DNA of 13,507 nucleotides from Hyphomicrobiales bacterium (GTDB lineage Bacteria > Pseudomonadota > Alphaproteobacteria > Rhizobiales > Devosiaceae): the NCBI GenBank assembly GCA_028290345.1, contig JAQGKB010000301.1:1-13507 (forward strand), read 5' to 3'. Made by a program: the position numbers and the translations under genes. Of the stretch, positions 7,245 to 13,507 are shown one piece after another. How positions within the stretch are numbered: the first letter of the stretch is position 1; each line of letters begins with the position of its first letter. Below the pieces are notes generated by a model that saw only the letters and a list, made by a program, of their open reading frames with translations, ran no database searches and was not told where the DNA came from.

Positions 7245-8710
7245 TCGAAGTCCTATCGGTAGCCTCGGAAGCCTACCCGTTGATCAAGACGGGGGGCCTG
7301 GCGGATGTGACTGGCGCGCTTCCGGGCGCGCTTTCGCCGCTCGGCGTATCGATGCGGACGCTGCTGCCGGGCTATCCGGTGGTGACCGACAAGCTCAATG
7401 GCGGCGGGCGCACGGTGGCCGAGTTCGATGATCTGTTCGACGGCCCCGCCAAGCTCGTCGCCGCGCGGATCAACGGCCTCGAGATCCTCCTCATCGACGC
7501 GCCGCACCTTTATGCGCGGCCGGGGAACCCGTACCTGGGACCCGATGGGCTCGATTGGCCGGACAATTGGCGGCGCTTCGCGGCCTTGGGCTGGGTCGCG
7601 TCGCAGCTCGGCCATGGGCTGCTCGACGACTACCAGCCGCAGATCATCCAGGCGCATGACTGGCAGGCGGGGTTGTTGCCCGCCTACATGAAATACGGCC
7701 CGGCCACCGACGTCAAAACGGTGATGACGGTGCACAATATCGCGTTCAAGGGCTTTTTCGGCTCGGAGATCTTTCCGCAGTTGCGCTTGCCCCCCGCGGC
7801 GTTCGCCGTGGGCGGCGTCGAGTTCTACGGCGGCATCAGCTATCTCAAATCGGGCATGGAATGCGCCGATTTCGTCACCACGGTCAGCCCCAACTACGCC
7901 GAGGAAATCCGCACCCCGGCCTTCGGTATGGGGCTCGAGGGCCTGCTCAACGGCCGCGCCGAAACCGTTACCGGCATTCTCAACGGCATCGACATCGATA
8001 CCTGGGATTCAGCCATCGATCCGGAGCTGAAGCAGACCTATTCGGCCAATACGCTGCATTTGCGCCAGGTCAACAAGCGGGCGCTGGCTGAGCGGTTCCA
8101 ACTCGACGGGGTCGACGGCCCGCTGTTTTGCGTTATCAGCCGCTTCACCGGCCAGAAGGGCATGGATCTCTTGGCGCAGGTTGTCGACGGTGTGGTGGGA
8201 CTCGGCGCGCGCTTCTGCCTCCTCGGCTCGGGCGAGCCGCATCTGGAGGCGGGCTTTGCCGCCGCCGCCGCGCGGCATCCCGGCAAGGTCGGACTCGTCG
8301 TCGGCTATGACGAGGGGCTGTCGCACCTGATGCAGGGCGGCGCCGACGCGATCCTTGTGCCGTCGCGCTTCGAACCTTGCGGGCTGACTCAGCTCTATGG
8401 ACTGCGCTATGGTTGCATACCGGTGGTGAGCCGCGTCGGCGGGCTTGCCGACACCATCATCGATGCCAATCCGGCGGCGCTCGATGCCGGGGTGGCTACC
8501 GGCATCCAGTTCGACGCCGACAGCGCCCATGCGCTCTATGAGGCGGCGCGCCGTGCCGTAAAGCTATACGGCGATGAAAAGGTGTGGCGGAAAATGCAGC
8601 GCCGGGGCATGAAATCGGATGTTTCCTGGGAGCACAGCGCCGACCGCTATGCCGCCCTCTATGGCCAACTTCTTGGACTGGCGCGCGACAATGACAATGC
8701 AGCAGATTAA
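7241..8710 (+). CDS. glgA: Glycogen synthase (ADP-glucose type)
   Basis: 489 residues (E. coli 477). It is a GT5 retaining glucosyltransferase that moves glucose from ADP-glucose to the non-reducing end of an alpha-1,4 glucan. The N-terminal Rossmann domain opens with VASEAYPLIKTGGLADV; the KTGG lysine K16 corresponds to ADP-glucose-binding K15 of E. coli. Other family blocks seen: QAHDWQAGLLPAY, TVHNIAFKG, TVSPNYAEEI, GILNGIDIDTWD. The C-terminal domain carries ISRFTGQKGMDL and PSRFEPCGLTQLYGLRYG with E378, equivalent to E. coli E377. The start is the ATG sharing ATGA with the glgC stop; the longer frame reaching back to 6965 lies wholly within glgC and is not used. The upstream SD is weak (GGCGAG at 7232-7237), in keeping with coupling to glgC. 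The 3' end overlaps pgm by 20 bases. Confidence 0.98.
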   Translation: MIEVLSVASEAYPLIKTGGLADVTGALPGALSPLGVSMRTLLPGYPVVTDKLNGGGRTVAEFDDLFDGPAKLVAARINGLEILLIDAPHLYARPGNPYLGPDGLDWPDNWRRFAALGWVASQLGHGLLDDYQPQIIQAHDWQAGLLPAYMKYGPATDVKTVMTVHNIAFKGFFGSEIFPQLRLPPAAFAVGGVEFYGGISYLKSGMECADFVTTVSPNYAEEIRTPAFGMGLEGLLNGRAETVTGILNGIDIDTWDSAIDPELKQTYSANTLHLRQVNKRALAERFQLDGVDGPLFCVISRFTGQKGMDLLAQVVDGVVGLGARFCLLGSGEPHLEAGFAAAAARHPGKVGLVVGYDEGLSHLMQGGADAILVPSRFEPCGLTQLYGLRYGCIPVVSRVGGLADTIIDANPAALDAGVATGIQFDADSAHALYEAARRAVKLYGDEKVWRKMQRRGMKSDVSWEHSADRYAALYGQLLGLARDNDNAAD

Positions 8711-10322
8711 GACAACCCCGTTCAGCGACCAAAAGCCGGGCACTTCGGGGCTGCGCAAGCGCGTGCCGGTATTCCAGCAAGCCAACTACATCGAGAATTT
8801 CATCCAGTCGATCTTCGATAGCCTCGAAGGCATTGCCGGGCGGACGCTGGTCATCGGCGGCGACGGGCGGTTCTACAACGACGTGGTCGTGCAGAAGGCA
8901 ATCAAGATCGCGGCGGCGAACGGCTTTGCCCGGGTGCTGGTCGGGCAGGGCGGCCTGCTGTCAACACCGGGCGCCAGCCATATCATCCGGCACTACAAGG
9001 CGTTGGGCGGCATCGTGCTTTCGGCCAGCCACAATCCGGGTGGACCGGATGGCGATTTCGGCATCAAGTACAATATCGACAACGGCGGGCCGGCGCCGGA
9101 ACGGATCACCGATGCGGTCTTTGCCCGCAGCAAGGTGATCGACAGCTACAAGATCGTCGATGCGCCCGATGTCGATCTGGGCAAGCTCGGCACGCACAAA
9201 TCCGGCGACATGATCGTCGAGGTCATCGACCCCGTGGCGGACTACGCCGACCTGATGGAAACGCTGTTCGATTTCGACGCGCTGCGGGCGCTGTTCGCCG
9301 GCGGTTTCCGCATGCAGTTCGATGCGATGAGCGCCATCACCGGGCCCTATGCGCACGCCATTCTGGAGGGCAAGCTCGGCGCGCCCAAGGGTACCGTGAT
9401 CAACGGCACGCCGCTCCCCGATTTCGGTGGCGGCCACCCCGATCCGAACCTCGTCTACGCCAAACCGCTGTTCGACCTGCTGATGGGGCCGGACGCGCCT
9501 GATTTCGGCGCCGCTTCGGATGGCGATGGCGACCGCAACCTGATCATCGGGCGCAATATCTTCGTCACCCCATCGGATTCGCTGGCGCTGATCGCGGCCA
9601 ATGCGACGCTGGCTCCCGGCTATCGCAACGGCATTGCGGGTATTGCGCGCTCGATGCCGACCAGCGCCGCGGCCGACAAGGTGGCCGAAAAGCTCGGCAT
9701 CGAAATGCACGAGACGCCGACCGGCTGGAAGTTCTTCGGCAACCTGCTCGATGCGGGCCGCGTGACGATCTGCGGCGAGGAGAGTTCGGGCACCGGGTCG
9801 AACCACGTGCGCGAAAAGGATGGCCTCTGGGCGGTGCTGTTCTGGCTCAACATCCTCGCTGTGCGCAAGCAGAGCGTCGAGGCCATCGTCAAGGAGCACT
9901 GGGCGACCTACGGGCGCAATTACTACACGAGGCACGACTACGAGGAGGTCGACGCTGCGATCGCCAATGCGCTGGTCGATGACCTGCGCGCCAAGCTGCC
10001 CGGCCTTGTTGGGCAGGGTTTTGAAGGGATGACGGTTTCCTATGCCGATGATTTTTCCTATTCCGATCCGGTAGATGGCTCGGTCAGCGGCAAGCAGGGC
10101 ATCCGGATCGGGTTCAGCAATGGCAGCCGGATCGTGCTGCGGCTGAGTGGAACCGGAACGGTGGGGGCGACGTTGCGCTTGTATCTGGAACGGTACGAAA
10201 CGGCCAATGGACACCTTGATCTCGACACCCAATCCGCCCTCGAACCCCTCATCCAGCTTGCAGAACGACTCTCCGGACTACGCCAACGTACCGGGCGTGC
10301 AGCGCCTAATGTTATCACCTGA
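8691..10322 (+). CDS. pgm: Phosphoglucomutase (alpha-D-glucose, PGM1-like)
   Basis: 543 residues, close to the ~542 of rhizobial Pgm. It interconverts glucose-1-phosphate and glucose-6-phosphate and so links glycogen to central metabolism in both directions. Alpha-D-phosphohexomutase motifs in order: KPGTSGLRKRVPVFQQ (19-34 region), active-site loop SASHNPGGP with phosphoserine S113, Mg loop DGDGDRN (D277, D279, D281), sugar loop CGEESSGTGSNH from C361, and phosphate loop SGTGT at 486-490. The DFGIKYN and REKDGLWAVL blocks resemble eukaryotic PGM1 more than E. coli Pgm. Homologues begin near the KTTP stretch, so the start is ATG 8691 or the adjacent in-frame ATG 8697; the longer frame back to 8619 lies inside glgA. 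The ribosome binding site is weak and the start overlaps glgA by 20 (or 14) bases. The C terminus RTGRAAPNVIT is typical of the family, so the 3' overlap with glgX is real coding sequence. Confidence 0.96.
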   Translation: MTMQQIKTTPFSDQKPGTSGLRKRVPVFQQANYIENFIQSIFDSLEGIAGRTLVIGGDGRFYNDVVVQKAIKIAAANGFARVLVGQGGLLSTPGASHIIRHYKALGGIVLSASHNPGGPDGDFGIKYNIDNGGPAPERITDAVFARSKVIDSYKIVDAPDVDLGKLGTHKSGDMIVEVIDPVADYADLMETLFDFDALRALFAGGFRMQFDAMSAITGPYAHAILEGKLGAPKGTVINGTPLPDFGGGHPDPNLVYAKPLFDLLMGPDAPDFGAASDGDGDRNLIIGRNIFVTPSDSLALIAANATLAPGYRNGIAGIARSMPTSAAADKVAEKLGIEMHETPTGWKFFGNLLDAGRVTICGEESSGTGSNHVREKDGLWAVLFWLNILAVRKQSVEAIVKEHWATYGRNYYTRHDYEEVDAAIANALVDDLRAKLPGLVGQGFEGMTVSYADDFSYSDPVDGSVSGKQGIRIGFSNGSRIVLRLSGTGTVGATLRLYLERYETANGHLDLDTQSALEPLIQLAERLSGLRQRTGRAAPNVIT

Positions 10323-12381
10323 CGGCGCCGGCGAAGTGAGACCCGTTATCGCTCCCCATGCCGGGAGTCCCGAAGTTCTGGGCGCTACGATCACCTCGGA
10401 GGGCGTCAACTTCGCCGTCTATTCTGAGACGGCGTCAGTACTTTACGTGTCGCTCTACGACGAGCAGGATCGCGAAATCCAGCGCTTCGAACTCGACGGG
10501 AATGACGACAACATCCATCACGGGCTGATCGCCGGGCTGGGCGCCGGGGCGAAATACGGCCTGCGCGCCGATGGGCCTTATGATCCGGCGCGCGGCTATT
10601 TCTTCGATCCGCAAAAGCTGCTGGTCGATCCCTATGCCAAGCGCATCGACCGGCCCTATGTGCGCTCGCCGCGCCTGCGCCTGCCGCGCGAGGATGCCGA
10701 GGATACGGCCCCGCTGGTGCCCAAGGCGATCGTCGTCGGCGGCGGCAACAAGCCCGCGCTGCCGCGCCGACGCCAGCCGGAACTGTTCTACGAAATGAAC
10801 GTGCGCGGCTTCACCATGCGGCATCCGAGCGTGCAGGGACCGCTGCGCGGCACCATTGCCGGGCTCACCACGCGGCAGGTTATCGAACACCTCGAATTTC
10901 TCGGCGTCGATACCGTCGAATTGATGCCGGTTGCGGCATGGATCGATGACGGGCATCTGCCGATCCTCGGGCTCACCAATGCCTGGGGCTACAATCCGAT
11001 CAGTTATTTTGCGCCCGACCCGCGGCTGGCGCCGCGTGGTATCCAGGAACTGCGCAACATGACCGATCTCTACCGCAAGCACGGCATCTCGGTGATCCTC
11101 GACGTGGTCTACAACCACACCGGCGAGGGCGACAGCAACGGCCCGATCCTGAGCCTGAAGGGCCTCGATGCGCTGAGCTATTACCGCTTCGTCGAAGCCG
11201 ACGATGGCCAGCAGCATCTGGTCAACGATACCGGCACGGGCAACACTTTGCGCGCCGATCATCCGGCCACACAGCGCCTGGTGATCGACAGCCTGCGCTA
11301 TTGGATCCAGGAGGGCGGCGTCTCGGGGTTCCGCTTCGATCTGGCCCCGGTGCTCGGCCGCCAGCCGGGCTTCAATCCGAACGCGACGATGCTGCAGAAG
11401 ATCAAGGCCGATCCGCTGCTCAGCCGCGCCATTCTCGTGGCTGAACCCTGGGATCCAGGTCCGGGCGGTTATCAGCTCGGCCAGTTCGGCCGCGAATTCC
11501 GCGAGTGGAACGATACCTATCGCGATGAGGTGCGCTCGTTCTGGCGCGGCGACGATGCCAAGATCGGGGCGCTAGCCGGCAAGGTCGCGGGCTCGGCGGA
11601 GGTATTCAACTTCGCCGGTCGCAAGCCCTCGGCCAGCGTCAACCTGCTGGCCGTGCATGATGGCTTCACCCTCGCGGACCTGGTTTCCTACCACGACAAG
11701 CACAATGAGGCGAACGGCGAGGACAACCGCGACGGCCACAACAACAACGCCTCGTGGAACTGCGGCATCGAAGGGCCGACCGACGATCCGGAAGTTTTGG
11801 CGATGCGGGCCCGCGATGTACGGGCGCTGCTGGCGACGCTGTTCATGTCGCGCGGCACGCCGCTGATCCAGCAGGGCGACGAATTCGGACGCACCCAAAG
11901 CGGCAACAATAACGCCTATGCCCAGGACAACGAGATCACCTGGGTCGATTGGGAAAAGGTGGATGGCGCGCTGGTCAATTTCGTCGCCGCCGTGCACGGC
12001 TTCCGCAAGGCGCATCCGGCGCTGACCAGCGACCGGTTCCTCACCGGGCAGGTGCGCAATGGCGTCCGCGATGTGGCTTGGCTGCATCCGGACGGGCGCG
12101 AAATGAACGACGGCGATTGGGCCGATGCCGGCGCCTCGGTGCTGGGCATGCATCTGCGCACCATCGGCGACGAAGTCCTGGTGTGGTTCAACCGGCGAGC
12201 CGAGCCAGTGACGGCAAAGCTGCCGGCTCACTCTGTCGGCTGGGCTCTTGGCCTCGTTTCCGATGACAAGGCCGAGGTGAGCTTTACCGACGATGCCGTG
12301 ATCCTGCCGCCGCGCAGCGTGGTGGCTTTGGTCGTCGGCCAGCGCCCGGCGCCAGCCGAGGCCGAAGCCCCCGTCCAGTAA
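10309..12381 (+). CDS. glgX: Glycogen debranching enzyme
   Basis: 690 residues from the chosen ATG (E. coli GlgX 657). It is a GH13 direct debranching enzyme that hydrolyses the alpha-1,6 link of short branches left after phosphorylase. An N-terminal CBM48 region (GATITSEGVNFAVYSE) precedes the barrel. Conserved regions: VVYNHTGEGDSNGP, GFRFDLAPVL with nucleophile D344, VAEPWDPGPGGYQLGQF with acid/base E379, and LAVHDGFTLADLVSYHDKHN with D451. The GlgX-typical WNDTYRDEVRSFWRG and QQGDEFGRTQSGNNNAY are also present. Family resemblance starts at about PVIAPHAGSPEVLGA. Possible starts are ATG 10309 (14-base overlap with pgm), ATG 10207 (116-base overlap, adds a Ser/Pro-rich 34-residue stretch) and GTG 10336 (no overlap). 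None has a strong SD, so the start is uncertain while the product is not. The C-terminal tail is Ala/Pro/Glu-rich (RPAPAEAEAPVQ). It is the last gene of the operon. Confidence 0.95.
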   Translation: MLSPDGAGEVRPVIAPHAGSPEVLGATITSEGVNFAVYSETASVLYVSLYDEQDREIQRFELDGNDDNIHHGLIAGLGAGAKYGLRADGPYDPARGYFFDPQKLLVDPYAKRIDRPYVRSPRLRLPREDAEDTAPLVPKAIVVGGGNKPALPRRRQPELFYEMNVRGFTMRHPSVQGPLRGTIAGLTTRQVIEHLEFLGVDTVELMPVAAWIDDGHLPILGLTNAWGYNPISYFAPDPRLAPRGIQELRNMTDLYRKHGISVILDVVYNHTGEGDSNGPILSLKGLDALSYYRFVEADDGQQHLVNDTGTGNTLRADHPATQRLVIDSLRYWIQEGGVSGFRFDLAPVLGRQPGFNPNATMLQKIKADPLLSRAILVAEPWDPGPGGYQLGQFGREFREWNDTYRDEVRSFWRGDDAKIGALAGKVAGSAEVFNFAGRKPSASVNLLAVHDGFTLADLVSYHDKHNEANGEDNRDGHNNNASWNCGIEGPTDDPEVLAMRARDVRALLATLFMSRGTPLIQQGDEFGRTQSGNNNAYAQDNEITWVDWEKVDGALVNFVAAVHGFRKAHPALTSDRFLTGQVRNGVRDVAWLHPDGREMNDGDWADAGASVLGMHLRTIGDEVLVWFNRRAEPVTAKLPAHSVGWALGLVSDDKAEVSFTDDAVILPPRSVVALVVGQRPAPAEAEAPVQ

Positions 12382-12393
12382 CACTCCCCGCAT

Positions 12394-12415
12394 GTGGCCC
12401 GCCAAGGCGGGCCAC
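12394..12415 (+). terminator. Perfect GC-rich inverted repeat after glgX, possible transcript end
   Basis: Thirteen bases after the glgX stop, GTGGCCCGCC (12394-12403) pairs perfectly with GGCGGGCCAC (12406-12415) around AA; in RNA the innermost pairs would open into the loop. No T-run follows on either strand, so it is not a classical intrinsic terminator. It may stabilise the 3' end of the operon mRNA or assist termination. Its position directly behind the last glg gene is the main reason to call it functional. Confidence 0.45.
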
Positions 12416-12782
12416 CATCCTGCCACGATAACTTGCGGAAACCGCCTGAATCACCGGATTCATGCCTGTGGTTTCTTTGTGGTAAGCATTCAAAGTCAAG
12501 CGCGGGCGCCGAGATCAAGAGAATTTGTGTTGCGTGTTGCGCGCAGGACACTTAATGCTTGCCTTGCGACACTATTCGCGGGGCCAATGCAGTAACCAAA
12601 GCATATATCGTGCCGTTTGACCTGCGGCTCCTCGTCGCAGGCAAATAACCAATCCATCACTATTTGGACGCAAAGCAGTCTCGAATTGGTCATCGAGCAG
12701 GGCTTTGATCCGCCTGTCGCGGTGCAATCGCCCGTGATGGCCGCTCCACAACCCAGTGGTCAAACTCGTTCAAGACTCTCAT

Positions 12783-12787
12783 GGAGA
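12783..12787 (+). promoter_or_regulatory. Shine-Dalgarno site deciding the start of the exported protein
   Basis: GGAGA ends five bases before the ATG at 12793. It overlaps an in-frame upstream ATG at 12781, which would place the site inside the coding region. The downstream ATG is therefore preferred; it also gives a cleaner signal peptide beginning MKP. Confidence 0.7.
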
Positions 12788-12792
12788 CTACT

Positions 12793-13305
12793 ATGAAACC
12801 GATGCTTGCAGTATCGGCTGCCGTGCTACTCGCGGTAATCTCTGCGATGCCCGCCGTCGCCGCCACCATCACGCCTGCCCCTGCCGCGTCCGCAATGACC
12901 AGCGCTGCCGCGGTGACCAAGCCTGTCGCCGCCAAGCCTGTCGTCGCGAAAGTGGCCGCCAAGACTGCAATGGACACGGCGACCGTTTCGGCCGGTACCA
13001 AGACCAGCGCCTTGTCTGCCACAAACCTGCTCAAGCTGGTCGGCAAGTACACCAAGGGCGATCTGCGCGCGCTGAATACCGCCAAGACCGTCTGGACCTA
13101 TGACACCAAGACGATCTACACGCCCGCCGATCAGGCCAAGCTGAGCACGTCCGCGACGGCCGCCCAGTCCAAGATCGACGTGTTCCATACCGCCGTCAAC
13201 AGCGATGCGGGCCTCAAGGCCTGGTTCGGCAAGCACAATATCGACGTGAACAGCGTTGTTGCGGTGCAGGTCGGCAAGAAGGGCGTTGCCGTTTATACCA
13301 TGTAG
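12793..13305 (+). CDS. Small exported protein of unknown function, Ala/Lys-rich N-terminal half
   Basis: 170 residues, no family recognised. Residues 1-24 form a signal peptide: Lys2, a hydrophobic core (LAVSAAVLLAVISAM) and an AVAA end, giving probable cleavage after residue 23 or 24. Residues 25-75 are low complexity (Ala, Thr, Val, Pro, Lys) with spaced KP/AK units such as KPVAAKPVVAKVAAK, probably disordered and basic. The second half (~76-170) looks folded, with a predicted helix at LSATNLLKLVGKY, an aromatic block VWTYDTKTIYTP (100-111), a helical stretch AKLSTSATAAQSKIDVFHTAVN, then LKAWFGKHNIDVNSVVAVQV and a basic Tyr-containing end. There is no cysteine, so no lipobox or disulfides. 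The spacing in the C-terminal part recalls small secreted rhizobial proteins of unknown role, but that is an impression only. It is monocistronic, with its own SD and a strong terminator; a link to glycogen is not indicated. Confidence 0.8.
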   Translation: MKPMLAVSAAVLLAVISAMPAVAATITPAPAASAMTSAAAVTKPVAAKPVVAKVAAKTAMDTATVSAGTKTSALSATNLLKLVGKYTKGDLRALNTAKTVWTYDTKTIYTPADQAKLSTSATAAQSKIDVFHTAVNSDAGLKAWFGKHNIDVNSVVAVQVGKKGVAVYTM

Positions 13306-13382
13306 GCCCGCCTCGCGGCGTTTTCGAACCGGCTCGCCGGTGGCCCCCCGCCTGTGAAAGCGCCTCGAATCTTGCCTTAGAC

Positions 13383-13423
13383 CAGAGCGTCGGGTTCTCT
13401 CGCCCCGGCGCTCTGTTTTTTTT
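13383..13423 (+). terminator. Intrinsic (Rho-independent) terminator of the exported protein gene
   Basis: A 12-pair stem (CAGAGCGTCGGG 13383-13394 with CCCGGCGCTCTG 13404-13415, one G-T wobble) and a nine-base loop are followed directly by eight T residues (13416-13423). No matching A-run precedes the stem, so it acts on the + strand only. It lies 77 bases after the stop at 13305. Two smaller hairpins come first: CGCC/GGCG at 13309-13320 followed by TTTTC, and ACCGG/CCGGT at 13328-13341. The last T of the run is also the first base of the TCA that encodes the stop of the convergent minus-strand gene. Confidence 0.92.
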
Positions 13424-13507
13424 CAGACCGTTTTGGCCAACTCCGCCCGCTGTCCGGTCAGGCCACCCGCCTTTTCGATGAAGGCGATGATCGCGTCCAG
13501 CCCTTCG
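13423..13507 (-). CDS. 3' end of an unidentified convergent gene (start outside window)
   Basis: On the minus strand the right edge reads as an open frame of 27 residues (EGLDAIIAFIEKAGG...ELAKTV) closed by a TGA stop at 13425-13423. Codons are G/C-rich at third positions like the other genes here. The placement, tail to tail with the exported protein gene and immediately after its terminator, is what a convergent gene would show. The piece looks like a C-terminal helix (DAIIAFIEKA) with a basic end. It is too short for me to name a family. Confidence 0.6.
   Translation of the reverse strand, partial: EGLDAIIAFIEKAGGLTGQRAELAKTV

Larger units (their letters stand above)
12382..12792. other. 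411-base non-coding region between glgX and the exported protein gene
   Basis: After the inverted repeat at 12394-12415, I see no credible protein gene in any frame. The short ORFs here lack ribosome binding sites and family features. The stretch is visibly less GC-rich than the genes around it. A small stem-loop (CCTGCG 12621-12626 with CGCAGG 12636-12641) is present. Promoter-like pairs are weak: TTGCGT 12530-12535 with TTAATG 12552-12557 (16-base spacer), and TTGACC 12617-12622 followed by AAATAA after a spacer of 20. It must contain the promoter for the downstream exported protein gene if the operon transcript ends at the repeat, but I cannot place it. No tRNA or known riboswitch fold is recognised. 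Confidence 0.6.

Noticed and set aside
8961..10232. 423-codon minus-strand open frame opposite pgm
   Set aside because: Same kind of antisense shadow; pgm motifs on the + strand explain the region.
12392..12595. 67-codon + strand open frame after glgX
   Set aside because: Its start lies in the inverted repeat, it has no ribosome binding site and the peptide has no coherent features.
12617..12648. TTGACC ... AAATAA as a promoter for the exported protein gene
   Set aside because: The spacer is 20 bases, the -10 match is weak and a small hairpin occupies the spacer; not strong enough to list as a promoter.
1..13507. CRISPR arrays, insertion sequences, tRNA/rRNA genes, phage or toxin-antitoxin genes
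   Set aside because: No spaced direct repeats, transposase motifs, terminal inverted repeats or RNA gene signatures were seen on either strand.

Overview
The window is a GC-rich bacterial chromosome segment. Its protein sequences and gene order (glgP-glgB-glgC-glgA-pgm-glgX) match the glycogen operon of Alphaproteobacteria of the Agrobacterium/Rhizobium type (Hyphomicrobiales). GlgC and Pgm in particular read like rhizobial proteins. The genus cannot be fixed from this sequence alone.

Layout: (1) positions 1-1081 hold the 3' end of a KefB/KefC-type potassium/proton antiporter with its C-terminal RCK domain. (2) After a 114-base gap, six same-strand genes run almost without interruption from 1196 to 12381: glycogen phosphorylase, branching enzyme, ADP-glucose pyrophosphorylase, glycogen synthase, phosphoglucomutase and debranching enzyme. 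All six look intact, and the expected catalytic residues are present. (3) A 411-base non-coding stretch starts with a perfect GC-rich inverted repeat. (4) A small exported protein of unknown function (12793-13305) is followed by a textbook intrinsic terminator. (5) The last 85 bases are the 3' end of a convergent gene on the minus strand.

How the genes work together: Pgm interconverts glucose-6-phosphate and glucose-1-phosphate. GlgC turns glucose-1-phosphate and ATP into ADP-glucose. GlgA extends alpha-1,4 chains and GlgB adds alpha-1,6 branches. For mobilisation, GlgP releases glucose-1-phosphate from chain ends, GlgX removes the short stubs left at branch points, and Pgm returns the sugar phosphate to central metabolism. 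Synthesis and breakdown are therefore encoded together. glgP/glgB and glgC/glgA are joined by ATGA stop-start overlaps, glgA/pgm and pgm/glgX overlap further, and the only real gap (92 bases, with hairpins and a strong ribosome binding site) lies between glgB and glgC.

I found no mobile element, CRISPR array, tRNA or rRNA, and no convincing undescribed system. The points most worth a second look are the leader of glgP (a well-placed ribosome binding site serves an out-of-frame short ORF), the structured glgB-glgC gap, and the small exported protein with its upstream non-coding region.
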